Notes: generated by a model from the letters alone, not told the origin. A stretch of 64,000 nucleotides of DNA from Bacillus sp. 165 (GCF_017742235.1 NZ_JAGHKQ010000001.1:434001-498000), one strand, 5' to 3'; positions 34,975-44,487 are shown, numbered from the stretch's first letter. A program made the numbers and translations.

Positions 34975-35181
34975 TTAACCGCCAAAGAATAAGTCGATAA
35001 TATTGGAACCCGTGGAAGATTGTTTATTATAAAACTCTGAATATCCGCAGCTTTTGCAATACACTACAACAAATTGATTATTTTGGACATCAAACAACTT
35101 CGACAGACCTGTTCCCGTCATGGCTACTTCTTTCTTTCCGGCATTCGTACTTCCGCACTTAACACAGCCCTTTTGATTCAT
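34975..35181 (-). CDS. Zinc-ribbon protein (DUF2082-like)
   Basis: Encodes 68 residues. Cys-x-x-Cys pairs CVKCGS near the start and YCKSCGYSEFY near the end form a zinc ribbon. The middle MTGTGLSKLFDVQNNQFVVV and the glycine-rich tail ending DLFFGG match small DUF2082 nucleic-acid-binding-type zinc ribbons of Firmicutes. ATG follows GAGGAGCT. Function unknown. Confidence 0.8.
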   Translation of the reverse strand: MNQKGCVKCGSTNAGKKEVAMTGTGLSKLFDVQNNQFVVVYCKSCGYSEFYNKQSSTGSNIIDLFFGG

Positions 35182-35360
35182 AGCTCCTCAGTTCCTTTCT
35201 GATTAAAAGAATGTAATGAAAAAATTCACTTCTTCAAAATCAGTACGAGTAATTCTGCAGTTATTTCTTTGAGCTACATGTTTCATCCCTTATTTCTTTA
35301 CTTGTTTGTATTATAATACAGATTATTGCTACAACCTCTTTATACTCCAAAATATGTAAA

Positions 35361-35412
35361 AATAGAGATAGAACGCTAACTTCATTATCATTATTTAGCA
35401 TTCTATCTCTAA
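35361..35412 (-). terminator. Terminator of the DUF1579-like gene
   Basis: TAGAGATAGAA and TTCTATCTCTA pair perfectly. On the minus strand it is followed by TTTTTACAT. Confidence 0.7.
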
Positions 35413-35469
35413 ATTATTTCATGTTATTCGCGTTTTAATCTTTGAACCGATGCAACCTTTATATCCTAG

Positions 35470-35925
35470 TTACTTGATTCTCGTCATGGTTGAGTCGTAT
35501 CCGCCTCCAGGATATACCCAAGCGCCGCAGTTACTATTTCCATCTTCGCTCCACTTACCCTTGTAATAAGCTGGAGATCCCTTTTCTCCACCCCAAATCG
35601 TAAGAAACTCGTCATCAACTTCATATATATAGTCGAAGGTATTGCCCGTGTTGTCATAGGCTCGAGATTTTAGGTTCTCACTCGGAGATTCAGCACCGAA
35701 TCCTCGCTCGTAACCAATGATCTCTATCCCCTTGATGTTGTGTCCACGATGCTTCAGGTTATAATGTTGCATAAGGAAAAAGCCGCCTTCCAACCATTCG
35801 AAGGTAACCTGTCCCTCTATCTCAGAGCCAAACACTTTCCAGTTTCCCACCAATTTATTCAAACTTTTAAGACCTGGATACTGGTTAGATGCCTCCCTCT
35901 GATCGTTATTGTTTTCGACTGTCAT
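35470..35925 (-). CDS. DUF1579-like / lipocalin-fold protein
   Basis: A 151-residue soluble protein rich in beta-strand-like segments: LNKLVGNWKVFGSEIEGQVT, FEWLEGGFFLMQHYNL, YIYEVDDEFLTIWGGEKGSP and GAWVYPGGGYDSTMTRI. This pattern resembles DUF1579/lipocalin-like proteins that adopt a small barrel. No catalytic residue can be named. ATG follows AAGGAGGAAAAGCT. Apparently monocistronic. Confidence 0.65.
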   Translation of the reverse strand: MTVENNNDQREASNQYPGLKSLNKLVGNWKVFGSEIEGQVTFEWLEGGFFLMQHYNLKHRGHNIKGIEIIGYERGFGAESPSENLKSRAYDNTGNTFDYIYEVDDEFLTIWGGEKGSPAYYKGKWSEDGNSNCGAWVYPGGGYDSTMTRIK

Positions 35926-35999
35926 AGCTTTTCCTCCTTATCATTTGTATGAAAATCTTCATAAAATTCACAGCCTGCACCAAAATTAACCTGACAGAG

Positions 36000-36473
36000 T
36001 TATTTAGTGGACATCGATCGATACAACCGCTTAATCGTTTCTATATGTAATGCCTCATGATAAAAGCTGAACAAAAATGCTTCGCCTGCTGTGTAAAACG
36101 TAATGCCTGCCTTGTTTGTAAACGGATTTTGCAGTGTTTCATGCAAACGACTTGACAGAAAATCTTTGATTCTCGTTTTTTGTTCCATCAAAACCATCCC
36201 AATCTCCGCAAATGAAGGTGGTGTTCCTATCCATTCTACCGGTTTTGTTCCGGCAGCAAAAAACGGCTCGTAATCTTTCAGGACAGTGGTCTCTTCACCT
36301 AAAAGTCCAAAAACAATCTTTTCCTGTACGAATGCAATGTGGCCGAAGTTCCAGCGGATATTGTTGTTGAATCCTTTCGGAATGATGTCCGCAATTTCTT
36401 CTGGAATTTTATTGATTGTTTGCTCAGTGATGGCACGTACGGTTTCCATGTGCCCCATAATTAGTTGTTCCAA
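36000..36473 (-). CDS. DinB family protein
   Basis: About 157 residues forming the four-helix DinB/YfiT bundle. Helix 1 carries MGHMETVRAITEQTINKIPE, helix 2 NNNIRWNFGHIAFVQEKIV with one metal-binding His, and the last helix LFSFYHEALHIETIKRLYRS with the two further His residues, so the metal triad is intact. DinB proteins include thiol-dependent transferases (BstA, bacillithiol-type). The TTG at 36473 fits the AAAGGAG site better than a GTG at 36485 that overlaps it. Confidence 0.8.
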   Translation of the reverse strand: MEQLIMGHMETVRAITEQTINKIPEEIADIIPKGFNNNIRWNFGHIAFVQEKIVFGLLGEETTVLKDYEPFFAAGTKPVEWIGTPPSFAEIGMVLMEQKTRIKDFLSSRLHETLQNPFTNKAGITFYTAGEAFLFSFYHEALHIETIKRLYRSMSTK

Positions 36474-36682
36474 GAGAAAACTCACTCCTTTTTAGGAATC
36501 TCGGTATAAGAATTTCTTTCTCTTTCCTTTCTATACCTTCTGATAGGAATATTTTTGAGTTCGGTAAAGAAAGAAAATCTATAATATATTCATACACAAG
36601 ATATTAGAAAAATAAAGACATAAAAAATAAGCACCCAACAATTCCTCCTCTAGAAAAATTTGGGCTCTTTCAATATATCTCA

Positions 36683-39166
36683 CTATCCATTCAATTGCTC
36701 AAAAACTTCCTTAAAAAACACCGATGTATTCCTTACTACCAAGTCCAATGATAACTCTTTAAATACTCCCTCTTTTCCAATCAGCGCATTCCCACGTTCA
36801 TAGTCAATTTTAATTTGCACATCTTGAATGTAATAACTGCTAATTGTGGAAGCCTGATCCAAATACGAATTATCTAACTCGATTCTAACCTTCTTCGTAA
36901 ACCTGCGAAGTGTTTGCCAAAGAACCCGCTCCTCCTTTGACTTCATAAACAATTCCGGAAGCTCTTGAACCTCTTTTAATAACGACATGCTTGTCATCGT
37001 ATATACTTGAAGCCCGTATCCTACTGGGCGAATGAGATGATCAAGCTTTTTCCATGGTGCTAGCTCAAAATAAATGTAATCATCTATTTCGTTGCTGGGT
37101 AGTTCATAAATTTGGTTTCGTTTTTTCACTTGAATATTTTTAATTCTGGCTACATACTGAATGCCACCGTTTTCTCCATACCACTTCTTCGGTACATACA
37201 AAGCCACATATTTGGCCTCTTGCCAGCCCAACTTTAATTGTGAAACTGGAATATGGTAGAAACCTTCTTTCATATGTACGTTATAATGGTCTTCATTTTT
37301 CACAACTCCGACTAATACTTTTTCATCTAAAGAAGATTTCCATTCCTCCATTGTTCCCCTTGGAAGAATCCCTTCTCTTATAATCTCTTCCCGATTTTTT
37401 TCAATAAGATGACCAAGGAATTGCTCTACTAGTCTCGTTGCATTCGGTAAAAATGGAAAACCGCCAATGTTCACTTTTTCAATGCTTTTATAAAAAGGAT
37501 GATGCTCATACTCTTCCTCTTGGTTCCATGGGAATAATACATAAGCACCGTAAGCCGTTCGCTCAAAAGGTCCTCCCTGATTGGCTACTAATGCATCTCG
37601 ATAGCGGTGCATCGTATTAATATCTTCTTCCATCGGACCAGGAGTACCGTATTGTTTTTTATAATACGAACCAGATCTCGCAAAATCGATTCGATATTTC
37701 GCATCAAAAATATACTGATATTGATAATCCTTTCCTTTCTTCTCAATCGCAAGCATCGTATCAGGTTTTTGGGACACCGTTGGTAACGCCTTACTCCTCT
37801 TTTGGAAATAGAGCTCGATGACTTCCTCTGTTTGCGAATGAATAAACGTTCGTTTTGCAGTCGAGCTTTCATCAAGCGTCACATACAGCCCATCTTGCCG
37901 AACCTTAATAATATCTTGAGAGGTGGTTTCATACTTTTCAGATAAAATTTGACCAAGCTTTAAATATGTCCAGTATTCATATAACCTAGCAACATCCTTT
38001 ACAGACATTTTAAAAACCTGCCCCCGTAATGTCAGCCCTCTCGACAACATTAAAAAAATTTGATATGCATCTCGATAGCCCGCTGCCATTTGAATGACAA
38101 GAGAGAAGACAGAACGGTCCAATTCCCCAACCTCACTCCAAAATGGATCGTTCAACTCATTTTTCATTCGGGATTTCATTCTTCTTACTTGTTGAATAAA
38201 ATCTTCATCAATAGCCAGTCGATTGAATTCTGAACCTGATTCTAACGCCTTTTCCAAATCATCGATTTTATGTACCACTCTCTTAATCATCCACTTAACA
38301 AAACGATTCTCTAACGTATCGTAGGACACTTCCTTACGAGCCGTAATCCCTTTAGCTGGAACCATATTTGTTTCTGCTTCTTGAAACAAATGAGGGCGTT
38401 TTCGCAAGTAATTTTTTCCTACAGAATCAAGACGGCGAATCTTTTCCCCCCGTACAAGTTGATGCTGGGTCACAAGGACATGGTGTGGCTGTCGTTTAAT
38501 GTGAAAAATAGCCTTCATAAATCGATCAAATGAGTCATTTAAAATACGATAAAATTCACTTCTAGAAGGATTGGACGCATGGAGCGTTGACGCCCCTAAA
38601 TACGTTCGTTTCAATAAATGAAAGGCTAGATTATAAATTTCATCATTCACTTCGTCCAAAAGAGCTCGATAGTCGTCTTTATAGTCAAGCTTAGATGGAA
38701 AAATCTCTAATGTAACTGTTAGTAAAGAGAGTTTCTCATCCCGAATTTCAAATGTTGTATATCCTACCTCATTTGGAAAGGAGAGGCTGCCCATTAAAAT
38801 CTTCAATGACCCCATTTGAGTGGAACTGACCGCTTTTCGAAGAATCGGATGCTCATGGTAAAAGGACAGCTCCCGATCATCCTTAGGAACAATGACAAGC
38901 TGATAGCTTCTATTCTCGAAAAAGATAGGGGGATGCTCAGCACAACTGACAAGCTCTTTTGCTCGAACATCGTACACCAAAACAGACTCTGCCGCTCCCG
39001 CCACATGAAAATGCATCTTTTCATCAGAACTGATCGTCTGATACTCTTTTAAACTCTCGTATTTGTCATGATAAGGCTTCCCTTTAATCGTTAAAGAAAA
39101 ATCAGCTGTCTCAATCTTCACGAGTTCTACTTCATCATTAGAGCCAGAAGGAAGTGAAGCCATCAT
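36683..39166 (-). CDS. DUF2357 / PD-(D/E)XK nuclease, McrC-like partner
   Basis: Encodes 827 residues from ATG 39166 behind AAGGAGGTTTGAGT; it overlaps the end of the upstream GTPase gene by 29 bases. Residues about 90-330 match DUF2357. A restriction-type core follows with QKPDTMLAI (about 468) and QYIFDAKYRIDFARSGSY (about 488), giving the PD...D-x-K site with the acidic residue as Asp-Ala-Lys. DUF2357 nucleases pair with McrB-like AAA GTPases, as here. The role is therefore cleavage of modified foreign DNA. The C-terminal 200 residues are not assignable. Confidence 0.85.
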   Translation of the reverse strand: MMASLPSGSNDEVELVKIETADFSLTIKGKPYHDKYESLKEYQTISSDEKMHFHVAGAAESVLVYDVRAKELVSCAEHPPIFFENRSYQLVIVPKDDRELSFYHEHPILRKAVSSTQMGSLKILMGSLSFPNEVGYTTFEIRDEKLSLLTVTLEIFPSKLDYKDDYRALLDEVNDEIYNLAFHLLKRTYLGASTLHASNPSRSEFYRILNDSFDRFMKAIFHIKRQPHHVLVTQHQLVRGEKIRRLDSVGKNYLRKRPHLFQEAETNMVPAKGITARKEVSYDTLENRFVKWMIKRVVHKIDDLEKALESGSEFNRLAIDEDFIQQVRRMKSRMKNELNDPFWSEVGELDRSVFSLVIQMAAGYRDAYQIFLMLSRGLTLRGQVFKMSVKDVARLYEYWTYLKLGQILSEKYETTSQDIIKVRQDGLYVTLDESSTAKRTFIHSQTEEVIELYFQKRSKALPTVSQKPDTMLAIEKKGKDYQYQYIFDAKYRIDFARSGSYYKKQYGTPGPMEEDINTMHRYRDALVANQGGPFERTAYGAYVLFPWNQEEEYEHHPFYKSIEKVNIGGFPFLPNATRLVEQFLGHLIEKNREEIIREGILPRGTMEEWKSSLDEKVLVGVVKNEDHYNVHMKEGFYHIPVSQLKLGWQEAKYVALYVPKKWYGENGGIQYVARIKNIQVKKRNQIYELPSNEIDDYIYFELAPWKKLDHLIRPVGYGLQVYTMTSMSLLKEVQELPELFMKSKEERVLWQTLRRFTKKVRIELDNSYLDQASTISSYYIQDVQIKIDYERGNALIGKEGVFKELSLDLVVRNTSVFFKEVFEQLNG

Positions 39167-41243
39167 ACTCAAACCTCCTTAACATGCGAGACAGCTTCTT
39201 CGCAGATCGAGCATACTTGGCATAAGAAATATCTTCATCATGTAAATCCCCGCTGTTAAACTCCTGATTCACGCATAGCTGATATAACTTCTTTAATACT
39301 TCTTCTGTTCGTCCATCACTTCCGGCAATACGAGGTAAAATCTTTTGGTAAATCTGATAGTTTAAAGCCTCATCAAACGATAATAGCTCACCTGACTTAT
39401 TGTACGCCAAGTAAAAACATATCTCATCACGTACACGATACCCAACTTGTGCTCCGATCGGCTCGAGAATTTCGTTGATTTCAACTAAAACATGGGTTAC
39501 TTGCTTTACAAGATCTTCATGTTCCCTAAAACAATCCTTCAAATGAAGAAACTTAGCTGTCAAAGAATCATTTGAAACGCGCTTTGCCCCTACTTCTTCT
39601 AACTCCATCAGAAATTCAAAAGAGTTCAGCTTCACCTGATTAAATTCAATGGTATTTGCGCGATCCAATACTTTTTTACTTAAAGGATGCGTTGTTTCAT
39701 CCATATTAACAGTTCCAATCATATATACGTTTGCTGGGATGGTAATTCGTTTTCCTGCAACAGACTCTGGAAGAACAGCAGATGTTACAATCTCTCCATT
39801 TTCCCACCTAGGACTTTCAATTACACTTAAGAAATCACTAAAGTAATACTCCACACGAGCCAAATTCATCTCATCAAGCACTACAAAATAAGGCTTGTCC
39901 GGATGATTTGCTGCTTCTTCCAAAACCTTGATTAACGGTCGTTCTTGGAACTTCCCTTGAATATCAACATAGCCTAGTAAATCGGAACTGTCACTCCAGT
40001 CAGGACGAACAGGAAGAAGTACGAACTGCCCATTTTGTTCGGTTGCTCCTAAACTTTCGGCAAACCATTGAACAATTTTTGTTTTTCCTGTACCTGAAAT
40101 ACCGGATAAGACAACAAAAGGCTTTGTTTTTAGAGAAAGGAAGAGATTGATGATGTCTTGCTTGTCGTAGTAGAAGCCTTTGCTCTGAATGTATGAAGAG
40201 ATATAGTCTACGATCTCCTTCTGAGTTAAATAGGGTTCTTTTCTCTCGTAAATCATCTCAGCACCAACCTTGTCCTCTTTTATCCATTCCTTAACTTCTA
40301 AAGGGAACCTCTCTTCGAAACGACTATATAAATTCTTCACAAATTTTTCTGATACATTGAAAAAGTAACCTTGCTTTACATTTCCATTCCGATCAAAAGG
40401 TCCTGTCTCTTCTAATCGCCACTGTTCTGGAATTTCGCCTTTACGAATCCTTGATAGAAAATCAAAATAGTCAAGCTCTAATAAGTATCCTTCCTCCTGC
40501 CAGCCGTGTGAAGCAATCTCTGCTGGCTTTGGAGCTTCTACCGCTTGCTTTTTTACAATCCCTATACACTTAAGCTCTCCACCTGAGTAACAAAAGACAA
40601 TATCATTCACTTTCGCTTTTGTTAGGTTAACATGATGAGGCAAGGGAATTCCCTGCTTAGACTGTTGAGGAGCCCACAGATACTCTCCCTCTTTTTCCTG
40701 AAAATGTGTTTGGCCCTGATTCACCCACCAGAAAGAAACTTGTGAATGAGCACTAACCGGAACTAACTTTACTTTATAAATAAACGCTTGATCTGTTTGG
40801 TAGAATTCTATGTATTCAGTTAAACGATCTGGTACGATGATATTTTTTTTCGAGCCTTCCTCTTTATGCTCTGTAATATATTGATAAGATGTTTGAAATA
40901 CGTCTCTCATTAGTTGCTTTAACTCTTGATTTTGGTCATAGCGCAACTGAAAAGCACCTATTTTGCTATCCTTACGGGGTACATTGGTTAAGGTAGTAGT
41001 ATAGTTTTTATCATTAATAATTAATTGTACAGAGTGCTTTTCTCCCACTTTTAGATGCCTATTTGAATTAGCAAGAACGAAATCTTCATGAAACTCAACA
41101 GGAATATGACTCCCATATTCAAAAATTGACCAATCTACTTTTTTCCTGCCTATAAGATCTGGTAAGCCACTTGGTTTTGACCAACTTCTTATTGATTTAA
41201 TCATTGTTTGCACCAACTTTTTTATAAATTCTTCTTTGTACAA
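39138..41243 (-). CDS. McrB-like AAA GTPase with EVE-like modified-base reader
   Basis: Encodes 701 residues. Residues about 168-275 contain SFWWVNQGQTHFQEKEGEYL, then VNDIVFCYSGGELKCIGIVK, the hallmark of EVE/PUA-like domains that bind modified cytosines or other modified bases. About 360-620 is the McrB-type AAA module: Walker A GISGTGKTK (379), Walker B VVLDEMNLARVEYYFSDFL and the McrB NTPase signature GTVNMDETTHPLSKKVLDRA (about 512). It would recognise modified DNA and drive the downstream nuclease. The start is uncertain: TTG 41243 lacks a clear ribosome binding site, and an ATG at residue 14 is no better. A short coding fragment lies just upstream. Confidence 0.88.
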   Translation of the reverse strand: MYKEEFIKKLVQTMIKSIRSWSKPSGLPDLIGRKKVDWSIFEYGSHIPVEFHEDFVLANSNRHLKVGEKHSVQLIINDKNYTTTLTNVPRKDSKIGAFQLRYDQNQELKQLMRDVFQTSYQYITEHKEEGSKKNIIVPDRLTEYIEFYQTDQAFIYKVKLVPVSAHSQVSFWWVNQGQTHFQEKEGEYLWAPQQSKQGIPLPHHVNLTKAKVNDIVFCYSGGELKCIGIVKKQAVEAPKPAEIASHGWQEEGYLLELDYFDFLSRIRKGEIPEQWRLEETGPFDRNGNVKQGYFFNVSEKFVKNLYSRFEERFPLEVKEWIKEDKVGAEMIYERKEPYLTQKEIVDYISSYIQSKGFYYDKQDIINLFLSLKTKPFVVLSGISGTGKTKIVQWFAESLGATEQNGQFVLLPVRPDWSDSSDLLGYVDIQGKFQERPLIKVLEEAANHPDKPYFVVLDEMNLARVEYYFSDFLSVIESPRWENGEIVTSAVLPESVAGKRITIPANVYMIGTVNMDETTHPLSKKVLDRANTIEFNQVKLNSFEFLMELEEVGAKRVSNDSLTAKFLHLKDCFREHEDLVKQVTHVLVEINEILEPIGAQVGYRVRDEICFYLAYNKSGELLSFDEALNYQIYQKILPRIAGSDGRTEEVLKKLYQLCVNQEFNSGDLHDEDISYAKYARSAKKLSRMLRRFEYDGFTSFWL

Positions 41244-41286
41244 GAGTATATAATAAATTGAATGTAATTTAATAATCCTACCTACA

Positions 41287-41355
41287 TTATTTTTCTACTT
41301 TCTCTTTTATCCACTCAATAAGGTCTTCAAACCAATCTCTTCCATGTATACAAAA
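41287..41355 (-). pseudogene. Short C-terminal coding fragment
   Basis: A minus-strand frame ending TAA 41287-41289 reads GRDWFEDLIEWIKEKVEK, protein-like and highly charged, but has no start because it runs back into the terminator at 41355-41380. It is probably the tail of a lost gene upstream of the McrB-like gene. Confidence 0.3.
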
Positions 41356-41380
41356 TAAAAAAAGGAGGTGGCCCTCCTTC
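41355..41380 (-). terminator. Terminator of the VUT transporter gene
   Basis: On the minus strand AAGGAGGGCCACCTCCTT is followed by TTTTTATTTTG. Confidence 0.9.
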
Positions 41381-41402
41381 CTGATCATAATAATATAATA
41401 GC

Positions 41403-41939
41403 TTAATTTAACGCATTTTCGTTAGAAAATTTCGATATATAATTTAGTACTAACGCCCCTATGCCTTGAATAAGAGTTTTCATTAAAACTTGTCCAATAA
41501 TTGCTGCTGGCACTGCCTCCCACGACAAAAAGTTTGCTCCTAGAGGACTTAAGCCAATAATTACAAAAATTGTCGAGTCTAACAAACCACCAACTAAACC
41601 ACTATAAAAGATACGCCAACTCATTGGTAATTTTAATCGAGAATATATCTCGGTATCCGTTGTTTCTGAAATTGCAAAAGAAATTGCCGAGGCCAACACA
41701 ATTAATAATGTGTCACCATGTAAATAAGGAGATACTGCAGATAACATTAATGCTGTACCAATAACAATATACGTTTTAGTCCTTCCATATTTATTCTGGA
41801 CTAGGTCCCTCAAAATAAAAGTGGCCCCAATCAACAATGTACCCATTGGAACTATAAAAACACCTAAATGCAAAGGTGCAAATGCTGCTGTTACAAAGTT
41901 AGCCAATACAATTGAAATAAAATATAGAATAATTCTCAT
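41403..41939 (-). CDS. VUT family (YhhQ-like) queuosine/7-deazapurine precursor transporter
   Basis: Encodes 178 residues, from ATG 41939 behind TTAGGAGGT; an ATG six codons earlier would place the ribosome binding site inside the gene. About six helices. Family blocks are LYFISIVLANFVTAAFAPLH, GATFILRDLVQNKYGR and FAISETTDTEIYSRLKLPMS, diagnostic for the VUT family (COG1738), in which YhhQ imports preQ0/preQ1 or queuine. It is next to queE-D-C and the dpd genes, so a role in supplying preQ0 for DNA modification is likely. It has its own terminator. Confidence 0.85.
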   Translation of the reverse strand: MRIILYFISIVLANFVTAAFAPLHLGVFIVPMGTLLIGATFILRDLVQNKYGRTKTYIVIGTALMLSAVSPYLHGDTLLIVLASAISFAISETTDTEIYSRLKLPMSWRIFYSGLVGGLLDSTIFVIIGLSPLGANFLSWEAVPAAIIGQVLMKTLIQGIGALVLNYISKFSNENALN

Positions 41940-42419
41940 TTTATACCTCCTAATCATTCATTTTCTTAACTCTTTATAATAACCTAGCATCTCTAGTTAA
42001 TAGTTTCTAATAAGAGGGCTATCATAATTGCCTTCTCCCTAAAAGTATTCAAGTACAAATATACCTACTCCTTTATAACCACCATAAAACAAACACTTGT
42101 TCTATTCAAGGGCGAAACCGTATGCTCTACTGATTTTCTTTCGACAATTAGGGAGACTTTATGGGGAGTTATAAACAAAAAGCTTTTAGGATTCAGCCTT
42201 ACAGACTATATTAAAATTACTTATCCAATTAATTGATATGTATACTATTAAATTTTACATTCACAAAAAAACAATTAAACTAGATTCTTTCTTCTATAAA
42301 TACTCGCTTAATAATTTTAACTAAAAAGGAGATGATTAAACAAACCCATCTCCTTTTTATATCTATTAAACAATTTTACTTGTATATCTTTATAAAGTTT
42401 AAAACTCTAGTTTTATATT
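41940..42419. other. Intergenic region between queE and the transporter gene
   Basis: 480 bases. It holds the terminator of the que operon (42323-42359) and the upstream region of the transporter. I searched the minus strand for preQ1-I and preQ1-II patterns and saw none that convince. A weak CTTG/CAAG inverted repeat lies near 42096-42110. No gene. Confidence 0.5.
42323..42359 (-). terminator. Terminator of the queC-queD-queE operon
   Basis: AAAAAGGAGATG and CATCTCCTTTTT form a perfect stem 60 bases past the queE stop. Confidence 0.9.
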
Positions 42420-43126
42420 TTAAACCTCTCTTTTATTTCCCCACACCAGTGCATGCAGTTGAGGAAGCACCTTTGCATCATTCATTTCCTTAGCAGCGAC
42501 TGCCTGTTCAATTAACCATTCATAACGCTTTAACAGATCGGAAACTAAATATTTATCGTTTGTTGTATGCACATCCTCATTTCCGACCTGCAAGAAAAAA
42601 GGTACGTGTGGATAGCGTACATGAACTTGTGTTGCATACGCAAAATCTGTTTCATTAAAAACAACTATTTTTAAACTCACATATCTTCCTGTAAGACGTT
42701 CGACAACATTGTCCAGAATATCAAAATTTGTTGTCATTCCTGAACTCGGTGGCTTTGGGGAAATAGTAATCTCATCAATGTCAAGAAGCCAATCCTGCCA
42801 CTTGCTTCCCTGTGTTTCAACTGCAGTACGGATACCTTTTTTCTTTAATAAATCAATTAAGTCACTAAGAGACTTTAACAAAGCCGGATTCCCCCCTGAA
42901 ATCGTAACGTGGGAAAAACGCTCATGGCCAAGTCGCTTTAGTTCGTTCCAGATTTCTTCAGTACTCATTTGCTTGATTCGATCCTTCCCCATGTAAAAGC
43001 TGAATCACACCATACACAGCGGTAATCGCAGCCAGCTGTACGGACAAACATTGTTTTTTGCCCTACAACCATTCCTTCTCCTTGAATAGTCGGACCAAAA
43101 ATCTCCAAAACAGGAATGCTATTCAA
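42420..43126 (-). pseudogene. queE: 7-carboxy-7-deazaguanine synthase QueE, frameshifted
   Basis: The TTG at 43126 overlaps the queD stop and begins [17 protein letters not shown]. The radical-SAM cluster motif CDYRCVWC and the following DSAFTW are intact. There the frame breaks: the expected link (in Bacillus QueE an Asp-Gly-Ser-Ala-type stretch) is missing and the rest is in another frame, resuming [14 protein letters not shown] and continuing HVTISGGNPALLK, ETQGSKWQDWL, DEITISPKPPSSGM to the end. A small deletion of a few bases near 42985 explains it. QueE converts 6-carboxytetrahydropterin to 7-carboxy-7-deazaguanine. As read, the protein would be split after the iron-sulfur motif. Confidence 0.85.
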
Positions 43127-43613
43127 TTTCCATCCACTCCCGTCTCATCTCTGCATAGCTCGTAGGCGTTTCATATAATCTTACGAACTCTGTGCGTGCT
43201 CCCTTATATTGATTAGGACGCTCACCTTTTTGTAATGACTCTTCCATTTTCTCAAAAATCCATACGACCATGTTTTCAGCTGTCGTATTCATAGGAGGAA
43301 GGGTTTCATTTAAATAACGATGGTCTAAATAAATTTCAATTTCATTTTTCCATATTTCCTTTATATCGCCAAAGTCAATAGCAAGTCCTACTTCATCTAC
43401 ATAACCACTGATGCCAAATACAACCTTGTACGTGTGGCCATGCAGATTCTTGCATTTTTCTTCATAACAATGCAAGTGGTGTGCTGCATCAAACGTAAAC
43501 TCCTTACTTACCATGACACGCTTGTTATGATATTTTAATTGCTTGCGGTCAATATCCTGACCAATTTCTTGCAGATTCTCTACAATACGAAATCCAAAGA
43601 AGTTTTGTTCCAC
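43119..43613 (-). CDS. queD: 6-carboxy-5,6,7,8-tetrahydropterin synthase QueD
   Basis: A 164-residue protein. Zinc-binding histidines lie in [20 protein letters not shown] and catalytic residues in [11 protein letters not shown] and [20 protein letters not shown]. This is the Bacillus-type QueD with a longer N-terminus. It makes 6-carboxytetrahydropterin from dihydroneopterin triphosphate, the second step toward preQ0. The GTG start overlaps the queC stop by one base (TAGTG) behind GAAGGAGAGAAGGAA, showing coupled translation. Confidence 0.93.
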   Translation of the reverse strand: MEQNFFGFRIVENLQEIGQDIDRKQLKYHNKRVMVSKEFTFDAAHHLHCYEEKCKNLHGHTYKVVFGISGYVDEVGLAIDFGDIKEIWKNEIEIYLDHRYLNETLPPMNTTAENMVVWIFEKMEESLQKGERPNQYKGARTEFVRLYETPTSYAEMRREWMEIE

Positions 43614-44275
43614 TATTCCTTCTCTCCTTCCCGTTCTGCCAGATACGTATCTAATCCTGCTTTACGGAGTTTGCACGCCGGACATTCACCGCAGCCGTCA
43701 CCGATGATTCCGTTATAACATGTTAATGTTTTTTCGCGTACAAACTCAAAGGCACCCAGTTCATCCGCAAGCTTCCACGTTTCTACTTTGTCAATCCACA
43801 TAAGTGGTGTATGAATAACAAATTGATAGTCCATTGCCAAGTTCAAAGTAACATTTAATGACTTTACAAATACATCACGGCAATCCGGATAGCCGCTAAA
43901 ATCTGTTTCACATACCCCTGTTATAATGTGCCTTGCACCGACTTGCTTGGCTAATACAGCTGCAAATGATAAGAAAAGTAAATTGCGTCCATCTACAAAA
44001 GTAGACGGCAACTCTCCTTCTTCTTGTGTAATCGCAATACCGCTGCGCGTTAATGCATTCGGGGCAAGCTGATTCAATAAGCTCATATCTAGAACTGTGT
44101 GTTTAACACCTAATTCCGTTGCTATGCTGACAGCACATTCAATTTCCAAGCTATGTCGCTGATTATAATTAAATGTGACAGTCTCTACTTCCTTAAAATT
44201 TTCTAGTGCCCAAAACAAACATGTCGTACTGTCTTGCCCGCCACTGAATACAACGACTGCTTTTTCACTTTTCAC
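43613..44275 (-). CDS. queC: 7-cyano-7-deazaguanine synthase QueC
   Basis: A 220-residue protein with the ATP-PP loop [18 protein letters not shown] (residue 10) and the zinc cluster [18 protein letters not shown] near the C-terminus, plus [20 protein letters not shown] in the middle. It converts 7-carboxy-7-deazaguanine to preQ0 with ATP and ammonia. First gene of queC-queD-queE. No queF gene follows, so the operon as such ends at preQ0, the form inserted into DNA by DpdA. GTG follows AGGGGGGCAATAAT. Confidence 0.94.
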   Translation of the reverse strand: MKSEKAVVVFSGGQDSTTCLFWALENFKEVETVTFNYNQRHSLEIECAVSIATELGVKHTVLDMSLLNQLAPNALTRSGIAITQEEGELPSTFVDGRNLLFLSFAAVLAKQVGARHIITGVCETDFSGYPDCRDVFVKSLNVTLNLAMDYQFVIHTPLMWIDKVETWKLADELGAFEFVREKTLTCYNGIIGDGCGECPACKLRKAGLDTYLAEREGEKE

Positions 44276-44298
44276 ATTATTGCCCCCCTAATAAAATG

Positions 44299-44330
44299 AG
44301 AAAACCATATCTAGCTTCGATATGGTTTGT
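44299..44330 (-). terminator. Attenuator-like hairpin before queC
   Basis: On the minus strand AAACCATATC-GAAGCTA-GATATGGTTT is followed by TCTCATTTT and, 11 bases later, the queC ribosome binding site. It could be a leader terminator controlling the que operon or the end of the dpd transcript. Confidence 0.6.
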
Positions 44331-44487
44331 TGTTAAAATAACATCCTATAAATTTATATACACATCATTAAAATCGGCTTTAAAATAATATCACACTATC
44401 TTTAAGATATATTATATCAAAATTTCAACATTGTCACGCAAGAAATTAATAAAAGGTGTTTGCATAGAAACTTACCAACATACAACT

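Noticed and set aside
44340..44460. preQ1 riboswitch before queC
   Set aside because: The stem, C-rich loop and A-rich tail of preQ1-I were not found on the minus strand.
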